From: Streptomyces sp. CB02959
Lineage (GTDB): Bacteria > Actinomycetota > Actinomycetes > Streptomycetales > Streptomycetaceae
NCBI RefSeq assembly: GCF_002803155.1
Contig: NZ_NNBP01000008.1
Coordinates: 186,001 to 250,000 of the forward strand
Direction of reading: 5' to 3'
Length of the DNA stretch: 64,000 bases
A program made the translations under genes and the position numbers. Shown in pieces: positions 8,637 to 17,229 of this stretch; position 1 is the stretch's first letter, and the number at the start of each line of letters is the position of its first letter. The notes beneath the pieces were generated by a model. That model was not told the DNA's origin and did not search any database. It saw only the letters and a list, made by a program, of their open reading frames with translations.

Positions 8637-9572
8637 TCAGGGGAGTGCGCAGAGTCCGGGCCCGAACGCGACCAGGAGCGGGACGGCGGGGAGCAGCAGG
8701 GCGTAGGCGGTCATCCGCAGCCGGCGGCCGGGGGTGAACCGGGCGGCCGGGGCCAGCAGCCGGTCGACCCGCTGCGGGACCTGGGCGAGCTGGGGCGGGC
8801 AGGGCCCGAACACCCCGCGGTCCTCGTTGAGTTCGACCAGCGCCAGGGCGATGGTCAGCCGGCCGAAGCGGCGCGAGGCGACGTCGTCGGCGGCCATCTC
8901 GACCAGGCGGTGCACCTGGTCGCGGAACGCGGCGAAGACCGGGACCTGCGGGAAGCCGCCGGCCAGCGCCGCCGCGCAGTGCAGCAGGACGTCGTGGCGG
9001 GCCCGGAGGTGGCCCTGCTCATGGGCGATCAGCGCATCGACCTGATGGCCCTTCAGGCGCTGCAACGCCGCGGTGGTGATGACCAGTTGGGGCGAGGGGT
9101 GGTGGAGCCAGAAGGCCCCCGGCCGGTCGCCCTCCAGGACCACCAGGCGGCCGCCGCGCGGGTCCTCGCCGGGCAGCAGCGGCGAGCGGCGCCGCAGTTC
9201 GGTCCGGCGCCGCCGGCGGCGGGCCCGCGCCGCCCGCACCTCGCGGGTCAGCGCCACCACCGTCCATGCGCCGCCACCGGCGAGCAGCAGCGCCAGCACA
9301 CCGGCCCACGGCCCGTACGTGTTGAGCGCGTACGCCTCGACGACCACCCGCGGGGCGAAGCCGAACACCGGGCTGCGGATCGCGTCCCATGCGGCGGCCG
9401 CGCTCAGCGACATGGCCAGCGCACAGCACAGCAGGACACCGGCCACCACGCACTGCCACACCCACAGGGCCAGGACCGGCTCACGGTCGAGCCAGTCCGA
9501 ACGGGCCATCAGGCGCGGCGCCGTTGCCGCGGCCAGCACGCCGAGGATCATCAGCGTGAGGGGGACCATCAT
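8637..9572 (-). CDS. M56/M48-type integral membrane zinc metallopeptidase
   Basis: Membrane protease of 311 residues related to BlaR1/HtpX-like peptidases. Hydrophobic segments lie near residues 1-18, 38-60, 85-108 and 285-305. The zinc motif HEQGHLRARHD (HExxH) sits near residue 190, and the downstream EMAADDVASRR supplies the third ligand region. In many actinobacteria such M56 genes are paired with a BlaI/MecI repressor; none is seen next to this one. The gene lies between the DUF5134 gene upstream and the HAD gene downstream on the same strand. Confidence 0.85.
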   Translation of the reverse strand: MMVPLTLMILGVLAAATAPRLMARSDWLDREPVLALWVWQCVVAGVLLCCALAMSLSAAAAWDAIRSPVFGFAPRVVVEAYALNTYGPWAGVLALLLAGGGAWTVVALTREVRAARARRRRRRTELRRRSPLLPGEDPRGGRLVVLEGDRPGAFWLHHPSPQLVITTAALQRLKGHQVDALIAHEQGHLRARHDVLLHCAAALAGGFPQVPVFAAFRDQVHRLVEMAADDVASRRFGRLTIALALVELNEDRGVFGPCPPQLAQVPQRVDRLLAPAARFTPGRRLRMTAYALLLPAVPLLVAFGPGLCALP

Positions 9573-9691
9573 GGCGTCAGCCTATGAGCGGCCGGCTACC
9601 GGTTGGTACGGTCCCGCGGCGGAAGTGACGTACACCACGCCGCGGACGGGTGTGGCGCGCGGGACGGGGGGCCCGTGCCGGCGGCCGGCCC

Positions 9692-10303
9692 TCAGAGCGC
9701 CAGCAGCATGGCGAGCATGCCCAGCCCCATGGCCACCTGGCAGGCCCGCAGGACCGTGGGCGGCCCGGCGCCCGCGGTGCGGGACCCGCCGGCCGCGGTG
9801 CCCGCCGGGGCCAGCCGGATCCCGGCGGCGAGCACGTAGACCGTGTAGTAGGCGAGCAGCAGGCCGGTCAGCAGCGGGACGCCGGCCGGGGCGGTGTGCA
9901 GCCCCCCGGCCGTCTCCGCCATGCCCGTCATCCCGGTCATCGCGGCCGTCGGGTGCCCGCCCCCCGGCATGCCGTGTCCGTCGTGCATCCCCGGCATGCC
10001 GACCATGGCGAGCGCCATGTAGACCATCGCCAGCGCGCCCACCGCGTGGTGCAGATGGCGCCGCACCAGCCCCCACAGCGCGGCCGCGCCGAACACCGCG
10101 GTGTACGCCCAGGGCGCCCACGCGGGCGGCGCCACCGCGGACGCCGGCAGCGCCATCACCGCCATGCCCAGGGCCATCAGGGCCTCGCCGCGGGCCGTCA
10201 CGCGTTGTGCCGGGGGGCCGGTGCGGGCACGGGTCAGGCAGTAGCCGCCGGTGGCGGCACACAGCAGTACCAGCAGCCAGCCGACCAGCGGCGGTGTGTG
10301 CAC
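9692..10303 (-). CDS. DUF5134-type membrane protein
   Basis: Integral membrane protein of 203 residues with about five hydrophobic segments and a Met/His/Gly-rich loop (MVGMPGMHDGHGMPGGG). This matches the actinobacterial DUF5134 family, of unknown function; the Met/His-rich loop would fit metal binding. I favour GTG at 10303, with GGGAGGTG just upstream, over the longer frame from 10339. It is followed by the M56 peptidase gene on the same strand after a 119-bp gap. Confidence 0.7.
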   Translation of the reverse strand: MHTPPLVGWLLVLLCAATGGYCLTRARTGPPAQRVTARGEALMALGMAVMALPASAVAPPAWAPWAYTAVFGAAALWGLVRRHLHHAVGALAMVYMALAMVGMPGMHDGHGMPGGGHPTAAMTGMTGMAETAGGLHTAPAGVPLLTGLLLAYYTVYVLAAGIRLAPAGTAAGGSRTAGAGPPTVLRACQVAMGLGMLAMLLAL

Positions 10304-10490
10304 GGGGGACACCTCCCGGACCGGGGGGACGGTGGGCATCGGCAGGATGCCCGGCCGCGGCGTGGCACACGGGAGCGCACGGGCGCAATCCGGGAGCGCA
10401 GGGCGCGGGTTGCGGGAGAGCCGGACTCAAGCGGGAATCGAGAGTGCGCTGGCAGAGTGGGATACCCGAATTGCAGAGGGAGGCTGCCCG

Positions 10491-11156
10491 ATGCCTGGCT
10501 TCGCCCACGATCCGAACGGGGCGTTGACGGTGGTCAACCGCTTCTCCGTCAAAGGGAACACGGACCGCTTCGAACGCTGCTTCCGCGGCCATGCGGAGTT
10601 CCTCGGCGCCCGCGCGGGCTTCGTGGCCTCGACCCTCGTCCGGCACACCGGCAGCCCGCGCAGCTATGTGCACCTCAACTCCTGGGAGGACGACGACGCC
10701 TTCGTCAAGGTGACCCGGAACGAGGAGTTCCTGGACCAGGTGCGGCGGCTGGGCGCCCTGGTGGAGACCCAGGGCGACAAGATGGCCGCGGTGCTGCGGC
10801 GCGGTGCCGGCCGGGCGGCGGGCGGGGCGGGGCACGGTGTGGTGGTGCTGGTCGACTACGAGGTGGACGACCCGGAGGAGTTCGAACAGCGGTTGGCGGT
10901 CCGGGCGGACGCGCTGACCGGCGTCGAGGGGATCCGCGGCGTGGAGCTGCTGCGCTCCACGGTCTCGCCGGAGCGGTACCTGGAGGCGATCTGGTGGACC
11001 GATCGGGAGGTGGCGCGGACCGCGATGGACGGCGCCACCTACCTCGCCCACGAGCCGTGGCTGCCGGGGCTGGCCGGAGTCCGCACCACCGAGACGCGGC
11101 TGGTCTCCAGCGTGTCGGCACCGGGGCCCCGGGAGTCCGGGGGCGGGGTCGGCTGA
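10491..11156 (+). CDS. antibiotic biosynthesis monooxygenase (ABM) domain protein
   Basis: Protein of 221 residues with a ferredoxin-like ABM domain at residues 10-90 (LTVVNRFSVKGNTDRFERCF, then NSWEDDDAFVKV) and a second weaker ABM-like half from about 115 (VVVLVDYEVDDPEEFEQR, then YLEAIWWTD). ABM enzymes can oxidise aromatic polyketides or degrade haem without metal cofactors, but many are uncharacterised; no substrate can be named here. The ATG at 10491 has an excellent RBS (GAGGGAGG). It stands alone, divergent from the DUF5134 gene. Confidence 0.7.
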   Translation: MPGFAHDPNGALTVVNRFSVKGNTDRFERCFRGHAEFLGARAGFVASTLVRHTGSPRSYVHLNSWEDDDAFVKVTRNEEFLDQVRRLGALVETQGDKMAAVLRRGAGRAAGGAGHGVVVLVDYEVDDPEEFEQRLAVRADALTGVEGIRGVELLRSTVSPERYLEAIWWTDREVARTAMDGATYLAHEPWLPGLAGVRTTETRLVSSVSAPGPRESGGGVG

Positions 11157-11181
11157 TCCGCCGACCGGCCGGCCGCGCGGC

Positions 11182-11796
11182 TCAGGGGATCCAGCCGGCG
11201 TCCTCGGCGATCCGCATGGCGTCGATCCGGTTGCGGGCGTTGAGCTTGCTGACGATGGCCGTCAGATAGTTGCGGACCGTGCCCTTCGAGAGGTACAGCA
11301 GGCCCGCGATCTCGGCGGCGTCGGCGCCCTGGGCGGCCAGCCGCAGTACCTCCAGCTCGCGCGGCGAGAGCGGGCTCTCCTGGGAGTCCCAGGCGGTCAG
11401 GGCGAGTTGCGGATCGATCACCCGGCGGCCGGCGGCGACCCCGCGGACCGCCTCGGCGAGCTGGTCGGGCGGGGCGTCCTTGAGGAGGAAGCCGGAGACC
11501 CGCGCGGTCAGCGCCCGGCGCAGGGTGCCGGGTCGGCCGAGGCTGGTGAGGATCAGGGTGTGGCAGCCGGGCAGTTCCTCGTGGAGCTGGGCGGCGGCGG
11601 TGAGGCCGCTGATGCCGGGCAGGTCGATGTCGATGACGGCGACGTCGGGCCGGTGTTCCAGCGCGGCGGGGAGGATGGCGTCCCCGCGGTCGACGGCGGC
11701 CACGACCGAGAGGTCAGGCTCCAGTTCGAGCAGAGCCACGAGGGCGCCGCGGATCATGTGAACGTCTTCCGCGAGCAGAACCTTGAGTTCTAACAT
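11182..11796 (-). CDS. NarL/LuxR-family response regulator (DesR-like)
   Basis: Response regulator of 204 residues. The receiver domain has acidic residues LLAEDVH, phospho-acceptor Asp in VIDIDLPG (about residue 56), Thr/Ser in LILTSLG and the conserved Lys in LLKDAPP. The C-terminal LuxR HTH begins at LSPRELEVLRLAAQG and includes SKGTVRNYLTAIVSKL. It overlaps the upstream kinase gene by 7 bp, so the two are translationally coupled partners. The family regulates membrane-lipid, cell-envelope or antibiotic genes; the YcaO/precursor operon immediately upstream on the same strand is a possible target. Confidence 0.9.
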   Translation of the reverse strand: MLELKVLLAEDVHMIRGALVALLELEPDLSVVAAVDRGDAILPAALEHRPDVAVIDIDLPGISGLTAAAQLHEELPGCHTLILTSLGRPGTLRRALTARVSGFLLKDAPPDQLAEAVRGVAAGRRVIDPQLALTAWDSQESPLSPRELEVLRLAAQGADAAEIAGLLYLSKGTVRNYLTAIVSKLNARNRIDAMRIAEDAGWIP

Positions 11797-13172
11797 CGCT
11801 GCGATTCCCCCTGTCCGTCCAGGTGTCCGGATTCCGCTCCGGACCGATCTCCGGGCTGCTGTCCGTGGTGCTGTTCATTGTGCGGGGAGGTTTCCTTTCC
11901 TGGGTGCGCGGCATCCGGCCGTCGCAGCGGCGTCTGCGGGGCCGTGGCGACGAGTCGGAAGCGGCCGCCGTCCACGGGGCCGGCGGCCAGGCGGCCGCCG
12001 ATCTCGGTGAGACGGGTGGACAGGTTGCCCAGCCCGCTGCCGTCGTTGAGCTCCTCGCGGGACGAAAGCCGTTCCGGGACACCGTCGTTGACCAGCGTCA
12101 ACCGGACCGTTCCGGCCACGTCCGGGGTGTCCGCCGGGTCCGCGTCGTCGTCCTCGTAGGCCACCGTGATCCAGCAGTGCTGGACCTTGCTGTGCCGGAG
12201 GATGTTGGTGACGCCCTCGCGCAGGGCGGTGGCCAGGACCGTGCCGACGACCGGGTGCAGCCGGCCGCCGCCGACCGAGACCTCCGCCTCGATGCCCGCC
12301 GCGGCCAGCATCGACTCCGCGGAGGCGACTTCGGCCTCCAGGGACATCTCGCGGTAGCCGCTGGCGACGACGCGGACGTCCGACAGTGCCTGGCGGGAGA
12401 TCTCCAGGATCGAGGTGATCTCCTCGCGGGCCTGGGCGGGGCGGACCAGTACCAGGCGGTGGGTCAGTTCGCTCTTGAGCGTGATCGCGGAGAGGCTGTA
12501 GCCGAGGAGGTCGTGCAGGTCGCGGGCGAAGCGCAGCCGTTCGTTGGCGACGGCCAGGTGCGCGAGTTCGCTGCGGGCCGCGTGCACTTCCTGGACGAGG
12601 TCGGTGAGGCGGGACAGCCCGAAGATGACCAGACCCGTCAGCACGCTGGCGATGGTGAAGTAGCAGACGTCCAGGACGGACAGGCCCAGGGTGAGCGAGT
12701 AGGTCAGCATGCTGACGCAGACCAGGGCGTACAGCAACCAGCCCAGGAGCCCCGGCAACATGAGCAGAATCGATCCTGCCAACGGTCCGGCCATACTGCC
12801 CCAGTTGATCCCGAACCAGAGGAAGGGGAGGTAGGTCAACAGCGCCTGGAGGCCCAGGGTGAACGCCTTGCGGCGGGGCGGCCAGTGGCGGGAGGCCGGG
12901 GCGGAGTGCACGAACTGAACGGTGAAGACGGCGGCGACCGAGGCGAGGCAGGCCAGCGTCTCCCCGGGCCGGGGATGGCCGCGCAGCACGTTCAGCAGGG
13001 TCACCGCGCCGTAGCCGACCAGCACGGTGACGGTGACGGCCCGGGCCAGGCGGGGTGGCGGGATGTGCCGCTCGGGCAGCCGCTGGCCCGGCCGGCCGGG
13101 GGTCGCGCCGGCCGGTTCCCCGTCCTGGTCCTCGTCTCCGGCGAAGGGCGTCGGCATGCGTAAACGGGCCAC
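11790..13172 (-). CDS. DesK-like sensor histidine kinase
   Basis: HisKA_3-type kinase of about 460 residues. Five to six membrane segments lie between residues 45 and 190; the phospho-acceptor is in ARDLHDLLGYSLSAITLKSE; the ATPase has the N-box REGVTNILRHS and the G-box GSGLGNLSTRL. It phosphorylates the overlapping DesR-like regulator. GTG at 13172 is favoured, with AGGGGG nine bases upstream; a longer GTG at 13190 and an ATG at 13157 are alternatives. Codon 4 from 13172 is TTA (13161-13163), the rare codon read by bldA tRNA in Streptomyces; starting at 13157 would avoid it. Confidence 0.88.
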   Translation of the reverse strand: MARLRMPTPFAGDEDQDGEPAGATPGRPGQRLPERHIPPPRLARAVTVTVLVGYGAVTLLNVLRGHPRPGETLACLASVAAVFTVQFVHSAPASRHWPPRRKAFTLGLQALLTYLPFLWFGINWGSMAGPLAGSILLMLPGLLGWLLYALVCVSMLTYSLTLGLSVLDVCYFTIASVLTGLVIFGLSRLTDLVQEVHAARSELAHLAVANERLRFARDLHDLLGYSLSAITLKSELTHRLVLVRPAQAREEITSILEISRQALSDVRVVASGYREMSLEAEVASAESMLAAAGIEAEVSVGGGRLHPVVGTVLATALREGVTNILRHSKVQHCWITVAYEDDDADPADTPDVAGTVRLTLVNDGVPERLSSREELNDGSGLGNLSTRLTEIGGRLAAGPVDGGRFRLVATAPQTPLRRPDAAHPGKETSPHNEQHHGQQPGDRSGAESGHLDGQGESQRC

Positions 13173-13362
13173 CCTCGGATCCCCCTTCACGGCCTGCGGC
13201 GGAGTGGTCGCCTGAATCTATCTCCTGAAGGCGTACGAGAGGATGTCGGTTCGTCAGATATGTGTTCGGAGTGCCCCATCTCGGTTGCCCCCGAGCGCCG
13301 ATCGCAGGGCGTGGCGGTGCGGCGGTGTGGCGGTGTGGCGGCGTTCCCCCCGAACCTCGCGG

Positions 13363-15648
13363 CTAGATGAACATCGGGACCGGGTTCAACCGCGCGTAGG
13401 CGGTGGGGCGGTCGGTCCGGCCCAGTGCCGCCGGGACGTCGAAGAGCCGGCCCGGGGCGAACCTGGCCCAGAAGTGCCGCAACCCGGGCACCAGCACCTT
13501 CACCACCGGGAGGCCGATGTCGGGCCGGGTCTGGTCGAGGACCAGCAGCTCCATGCCGTGCGCGCGGACCAGGTCCTCGATCGCGTCGAGGTCGTCGCGC
13601 AGGTCCGGGCGCGGGGTGTAGCCGTACCCGCCGGGGGTGCGCGGGGTCTGTGCCGGGTCCGGCAGCAGGTAGGGCTGGCCGGCGGTGGTGGCACCGGACC
13701 ACCAGGCGCGCAGCTCGCGTTCGGTCGCCGACGGGGTGCTGCCGGGTACGGGGGCGTCCACGACCGTGGGCAGCAGCTGGCCCATCTCGGTCAGCGCCCG
13801 GCGCAGCGCCAGCCGTGGGTCGAAATGCGCACCGAAACCGAACGCGATCTCCTCGGCCGGGCCGTCGGTGCGCCGGGACAGCGCGGCCATGACGGGGATG
13901 CCGAGGTCGGAGGTGAGGTCCAGGACCCAGACGCGGCGGTGCAGCCGGCCGTAGACCTCGGTCAGTGCGCTGATCCAGGGCTCGTCGAACGCGCCGAGGC
14001 CGACCGCCGGTTGACGGGTGCGGTTGTACCACCACAGGGCCACCGCGTCGCGTTCGACCAGCTCCAGGAAGCCCTGGACGACCGCGTCCTCCAGGCTGGC
14101 GCCCGCCGCGTTGCCGTTGGAGTCGGCCCAGGGCAGATCGGGGGGAGCGTCGACGCAGTGCGGGGAGTAGTAGAGCATCGAGGTCGGCAGCAGGCGGTGG
14201 GTGCGACCGGTGACCGACCAGACCGGCGTCCACTCCGTGGGGCGGTCCGGATCGAAGGGCGGGCAGACCTGCTGGAAGGCGGAGTGCCGGGCGTTCCACC
14301 GCGTACGGTCCCGGAACTGGCGGGCGTCGAAGAGCTGGCAGTCGTTGGGGTGCAGCGCGGCCGCGCCGAGGCCGGTCAGGGTGTCGCGGACGGTCGGCTC
14401 GTCGCCCTGGCGGGTGCCGCTGTACCGCTCGACCGCCTCGCACAACGCGCTGACCTCGGCCTCGACGCGGGTCACGCCCTTGCCGCCGCTCCGGCTGCGC
14501 AGCGAGCTGCGGACCCCGGCGAGGCTGCGGCCGGTGAGCGCCAGATTGTGCCCGGAGACATAGCAGTTGATGCCGTCGGGGGTGCGCTCGTCGGGCCGGT
14601 TCTCGGCGACGATGCCGGTCACCGGGCCGATGAGGTGGCGGTGGCGGTCGAGCACCTCCTCGGGGCGCAGCGCGCGGTGGTTGCCGCCGCCGTCCACCTT
14701 GGGGCGGGAGGTGAGGGCGAGCGGGCGCCGCAGCCGGGCGCCGAGCAGCCCCGGGTCGCCGCAGTCGGGGCACTGCGGGCGGCGGGTGACCTGGTGGTGG
14801 TCGGTGCGCAGGGTCAGGGTGTCCAGCGCGCACACCGCGTGCTGGCCGTCGGTCCGCACCCCGGCCAGCCACTTCGCGGCCTCCAGCGTGGCGGTGTGCA
14901 GGGCCATCGCCCGGCCCGCCGCCAGCGACGCCTCGGGGACGGCGACCGGTCCCGCGCAGCCGAGCGCCCGCTGCACGGGGGCCTCGGCGGCGCGATGGCC
15001 GCGCAATCGGTGCGCCAGACACGACCAGCACGGGCCGTCGGGGGCGCCGAAGACCGGGCCCACCCACGGGTTCGGGCCGCACGGTTTGGCCAGCAGCCAG
15101 GGGCGGCCGGCCAGCCGGTGGGCGGCGTCGATGCCGCGCAGGCCCGGGTGCAGGTAGTCGTCGCACAGTACGAGGGAGAGACCGGCGCACTGTTCGGCAC
15201 CGGGGGCGACGAGGGTCAGGCCGGAGGCGAGGCAGGCGGCGCGGGCCGCACCGAGGTCGGCCCGGCCCAGGGCCAGCAGGGCCACGGGGGTGCCGGCCAC
15301 CCCGCGGCCTGCGGTGTCGCCGTGCAGGCCCAGCAGGTCCCAGTAGGCCAGGGCGGCCGCGTCGCAGGTCTCCTCGGCGGCCGGGTCGCGGTAGCCGACC
15401 AGACCCGACCGGGCGAGCCGGCCGATGACCCGGCCGGCCTCCAGCGCCGGCATCGCGGCGGACGCCTCGCGCAGCAGGTCGGGCAGGGTGCGGGTGCCGT
15501 CGAGCAGCCGGGCCAGCTCGGCCATGTGCGGGCTGCGCAGCGCCGTCACGCCCTGCTCGGAGCGGAGGTAGACGGCCTCGCCGGCGACGATGTCGGTCCG
15601 CAGGTGGCGCTTGAAGCCGACCCGGGGCCCGTCGGCGGCCGTCAACAT
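13363..15648 (-). CDS. fused TOMM cyclodehydratase: E1-like partner domain + YcaO
   Basis: RiPP azoline-forming enzyme of 761 residues that ATP-dependently cyclises Ser/Thr/Cys in a precursor peptide. Residues 1-330 are the E1/ocin-ThiF-like precursor-binding part, with a zinc tetrathiolate suggested by CWSC (about 206) and CPDC (about 293). Residues 340-761 are the YcaO domain, with the ATP-site signatures EAEVSALCEAVERYSG and EDAVVQGFLELVERDAVALW, and the Pro-containing C-terminus NPVPMFI typical of azoline-forming YcaOs. The start ATG at 15648 overlaps the stop of the precursor gene by 7 bp. No flavin dehydrogenase gene is adjacent, so the product may remain azoline or be oxidised by an enzyme encoded elsewhere. 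Confidence 0.9.
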   Translation of the reverse strand: MLTAADGPRVGFKRHLRTDIVAGEAVYLRSEQGVTALRSPHMAELARLLDGTRTLPDLLREASAAMPALEAGRVIGRLARSGLVGYRDPAAEETCDAAALAYWDLLGLHGDTAGRGVAGTPVALLALGRADLGAARAACLASGLTLVAPGAEQCAGLSLVLCDDYLHPGLRGIDAAHRLAGRPWLLAKPCGPNPWVGPVFGAPDGPCWSCLAHRLRGHRAAEAPVQRALGCAGPVAVPEASLAAGRAMALHTATLEAAKWLAGVRTDGQHAVCALDTLTLRTDHHQVTRRPQCPDCGDPGLLGARLRRPLALTSRPKVDGGGNHRALRPEEVLDRHRHLIGPVTGIVAENRPDERTPDGINCYVSGHNLALTGRSLAGVRSSLRSRSGGKGVTRVEAEVSALCEAVERYSGTRQGDEPTVRDTLTGLGAAALHPNDCQLFDARQFRDRTRWNARHSAFQQVCPPFDPDRPTEWTPVWSVTGRTHRLLPTSMLYYSPHCVDAPPDLPWADSNGNAAGASLEDAVVQGFLELVERDAVALWWYNRTRQPAVGLGAFDEPWISALTEVYGRLHRRVWVLDLTSDLGIPVMAALSRRTDGPAEEIAFGFGAHFDPRLALRRALTEMGQLLPTVVDAPVPGSTPSATERELRAWWSGATTAGQPYLLPDPAQTPRTPGGYGYTPRPDLRDDLDAIEDLVRAHGMELLVLDQTRPDIGLPVVKVLVPGLRHFWARFAPGRLFDVPAALGRTDRPTAYARLNPVPMFI

Positions 15649-16016
15649 GCGACCGGCCCGGCGGTGGCGAGCGCGGCGGTGAGCGGGGTGCCGTCCCCGT
15701 GGTCCGCGGTGAACTCGGCGTACTCGGCAAACTCGCTGTACTCGGTGTACTCGGTGTACTCGGAGAAGTTGCCGGTGATGCAGACGTTGCTGGCGGACAG
15801 CGCGCCGGCCGGTGCCGGCCGGTCCAGGTCCTCGATCACCAGGCCCGCGCAGAGCGCCGGCAGCTCCGCCGGGGCGTGCTCCGCCAGGCCGAACTCGGCC
15901 AGTACCGCCACCGGGTCGGCGCCGAACCGCGCGCCCAGCTCCGCTTCCAGTCCGCTGCGCGCGGCCAGTACCGCGAAACGCCAGTCCTGCGAGGTGTAGC
16001 CGGCCGTAGAGCTCAT
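15642..16016 (-). CDS. RiPP precursor peptide with [FY][STA]E repeat core
   Basis: Peptide of 124 residues, starting at ATG 16016 with AGGGGGAT upstream. Residues 1-65 form an acidic helical leader (YTSQDWRFAVLAARSGLEAE, then GADPVAVLAEFGL) that loosely resembles the nitrile-hydratase-like leader class. Residues 84-102 are a striking repeat, FSE-YTE-YTE-YSE-FAE-YAE-F, followed by TADHGDGTPLTAALATAGPV and a terminal Cys. The Ser/Thr of the triplets are natural targets for the YcaO enzyme encoded by the overlapping downstream gene. I know of no characterised precursor with this core. The leader/core boundary is not certain: CITGN precedes the repeat and could contain a cleavage site. Confidence 0.75.
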   Translation of the reverse strand: MSSTAGYTSQDWRFAVLAARSGLEAELGARFGADPVAVLAEFGLAEHAPAELPALCAGLVIEDLDRPAPAGALSASNVCITGNFSEYTEYTEYSEFAEYAEFTADHGDGTPLTAALATAGPVAC

Positions 16017-16374
16017 CGGTGGATCCCCCTGTGTCGAATGAGACGGATGCGCCGGGCGCGCCACGTGAGCCGGGCGCGCCGGACGTACGGTGGCTGTGCG
16101 GTGGTGCCCGTGCAGATCGTGCGCGAGCCGTGGGGCGGTGGCCACGGGGCCGATCCGGGATGCGGTGTGCGGCCGTCGCCGTGGAGCCGTTGGGGAAGGA
16201 TTCTGCGGAGGCCCCCCGGGTGCGGACAGTGCCGGGCTCACCTCTCCGGCATGAAAAATTCACGCCCGCCCTCGTGTGCCGCTCACTGGGCCCGCGACCT
16301 CCGGTAATGCGACTCTCCGGGCATGCTCCGCTAAGCCCCGCGCTGCCGGGGACGACGAAGGGGGAGAGCTGGAA
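16017..16374. promoter_or_regulatory. divergent promoter region between precursor and SARP genes
   Basis: This 358-bp gap carries no convincing gene and must drive both the RiPP operon (leftward) and the SARP gene (rightward). It contains an exact 11-bp direct repeat CCGGGCGCGCC at 16052-16062 and 16070-16080 (18-bp period), 36-64 bp upstream of the precursor start, which is a possible operator. A short AT-richer stretch lies near 16250-16262. Confidence 0.45.
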
Positions 16375-17190
16375 GTGGACATCACACTGCTGGGGCCGCT
16401 CGCGGCCCACGAGCGCGGCGCCTGCGTGGTCCCGACCGCGGGCAAACCGCGCCAGGTACTCGCACTGCTGGCGCTGAACGCCGACCGCATGGTGACCGTG
16501 TCGACGCTGATGGAGGAGATCTGGGGCCAGGCAGTGCCGCGCAGCGCGGCCACCACCCTGCAGACGTACATCCTCCAGCTCCGCCGGCTGATCAGCGCCG
16601 CGCTGGCCGGCGATCCGTCCCGGGAGGCCAAGGACGTGCTGGTCACCCAGCACGGCGGCTACCTGCTGCGGGTCCGGCCCGGCACGGTCGACACCCAGGA
16701 GTTCGGCCGGCTCGCCGCCCACGGCCGGGCCGCCTTCGAGGCCGGCGACCACGCCGACGCCGCCGAGGTGCTGCGCCGGGCCCTCGACCTGTGGCGCGGC
16801 CCCGCACTGGTCGACGTCCGCGCCGGCAGCGTCCTCGAACTGGAAGTGCTGCGGATGGACGAGGACCGGCTGGCCGTCCAGGAACTGTGCATCGAGGCCA
16901 ACCTGCGGCTCGGCCGGCACGCCGAACTGGTCCCGGAACTCCGGGTCCTGATGGCCCGTCACCCGATGCACGAGAGCTTCTGCGCCCAGCTGATGATCGC
17001 GCACTACCGCTCCGGCAGCGCCTGGCGGTCTCTGGAGGCGTACCAGCGGCTGCGCGCCGGACTGGTGGAGGAACTGGGACTGGAGCCCTCGGCCCGGCTC
17101 CAGCGGATACAGCGCGCCGTCCTCGCCGGGGACCGGGGACTGGAGGCGCTTCCGGCGGGACTCAAGTCGCCCTCGACGCGCGGTTTCTAG
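16375..17190 (+). CDS. SARP-family transcriptional activator
   Basis: Streptomyces antibiotic regulatory protein of 271 residues. An OmpR-like winged-helix DNA-binding domain occupies residues 1-95 (ALLALNADRMVTVSTLMEEI, then LQTYILQLRR) and a bacterial transcriptional activation domain residues 100-245 (LWRGPALVDV, LELEVLRMDEDRLAVQELCI). It is a small DnrI/ActII-ORF4-type SARP without an ATPase part. GTG at 16375 has GGGGGAGAG nine bases upstream; the longer frame from 16276 has no family resemblance. Two SARP-type promoter boxes in this window, before the glycosyltransferase and before the FAAL, make it the probable activator of cluster 1. Confidence 0.9.
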   Translation: MDITLLGPLAAHERGACVVPTAGKPRQVLALLALNADRMVTVSTLMEEIWGQAVPRSAATTLQTYILQLRRLISAALAGDPSREAKDVLVTQHGGYLLRVRPGTVDTQEFGRLAAHGRAAFEAGDHADAAEVLRRALDLWRGPALVDVRAGSVLELEVLRMDEDRLAVQELCIEANLRLGRHAELVPELRVLMARHPMHESFCAQLMIAHYRSGSAWRSLEAYQRLRAGLVEELGLEPSARLQRIQRAVLAGDRGLEALPAGLKSPSTRGF

Positions 17191-17193
17191 CGT
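17151..17193 (+). promoter_or_regulatory. SARP box and -10 for the glycosyltransferase operon
   Basis: Heptamers TCAAGTC (17162-17168) and TCGACGC (17173-17179) start 11 bp apart, with a looser third copy TCCGGCG at 17151. The last ends exactly 8 bp before a -10 hexamer TAGCGT (17188-17193). This is the textbook SARP-dependent promoter layout. It overlaps the 3' end of the SARP gene, and transcription would start about 30 nt before the glycosyltransferase ATG. Confidence 0.7.
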
Positions 17194-17229
17194 GGTCGCG
17201 GACCTGAAGCCTGCGACCGGAGAGCCGAC

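Noticed and set aside
10491..11156. ABM-domain protein as a member of the RiPP or SARP cluster
   Set aside because: It is separated from the clusters by the two-component system on the opposite strand and has no operon link to them.
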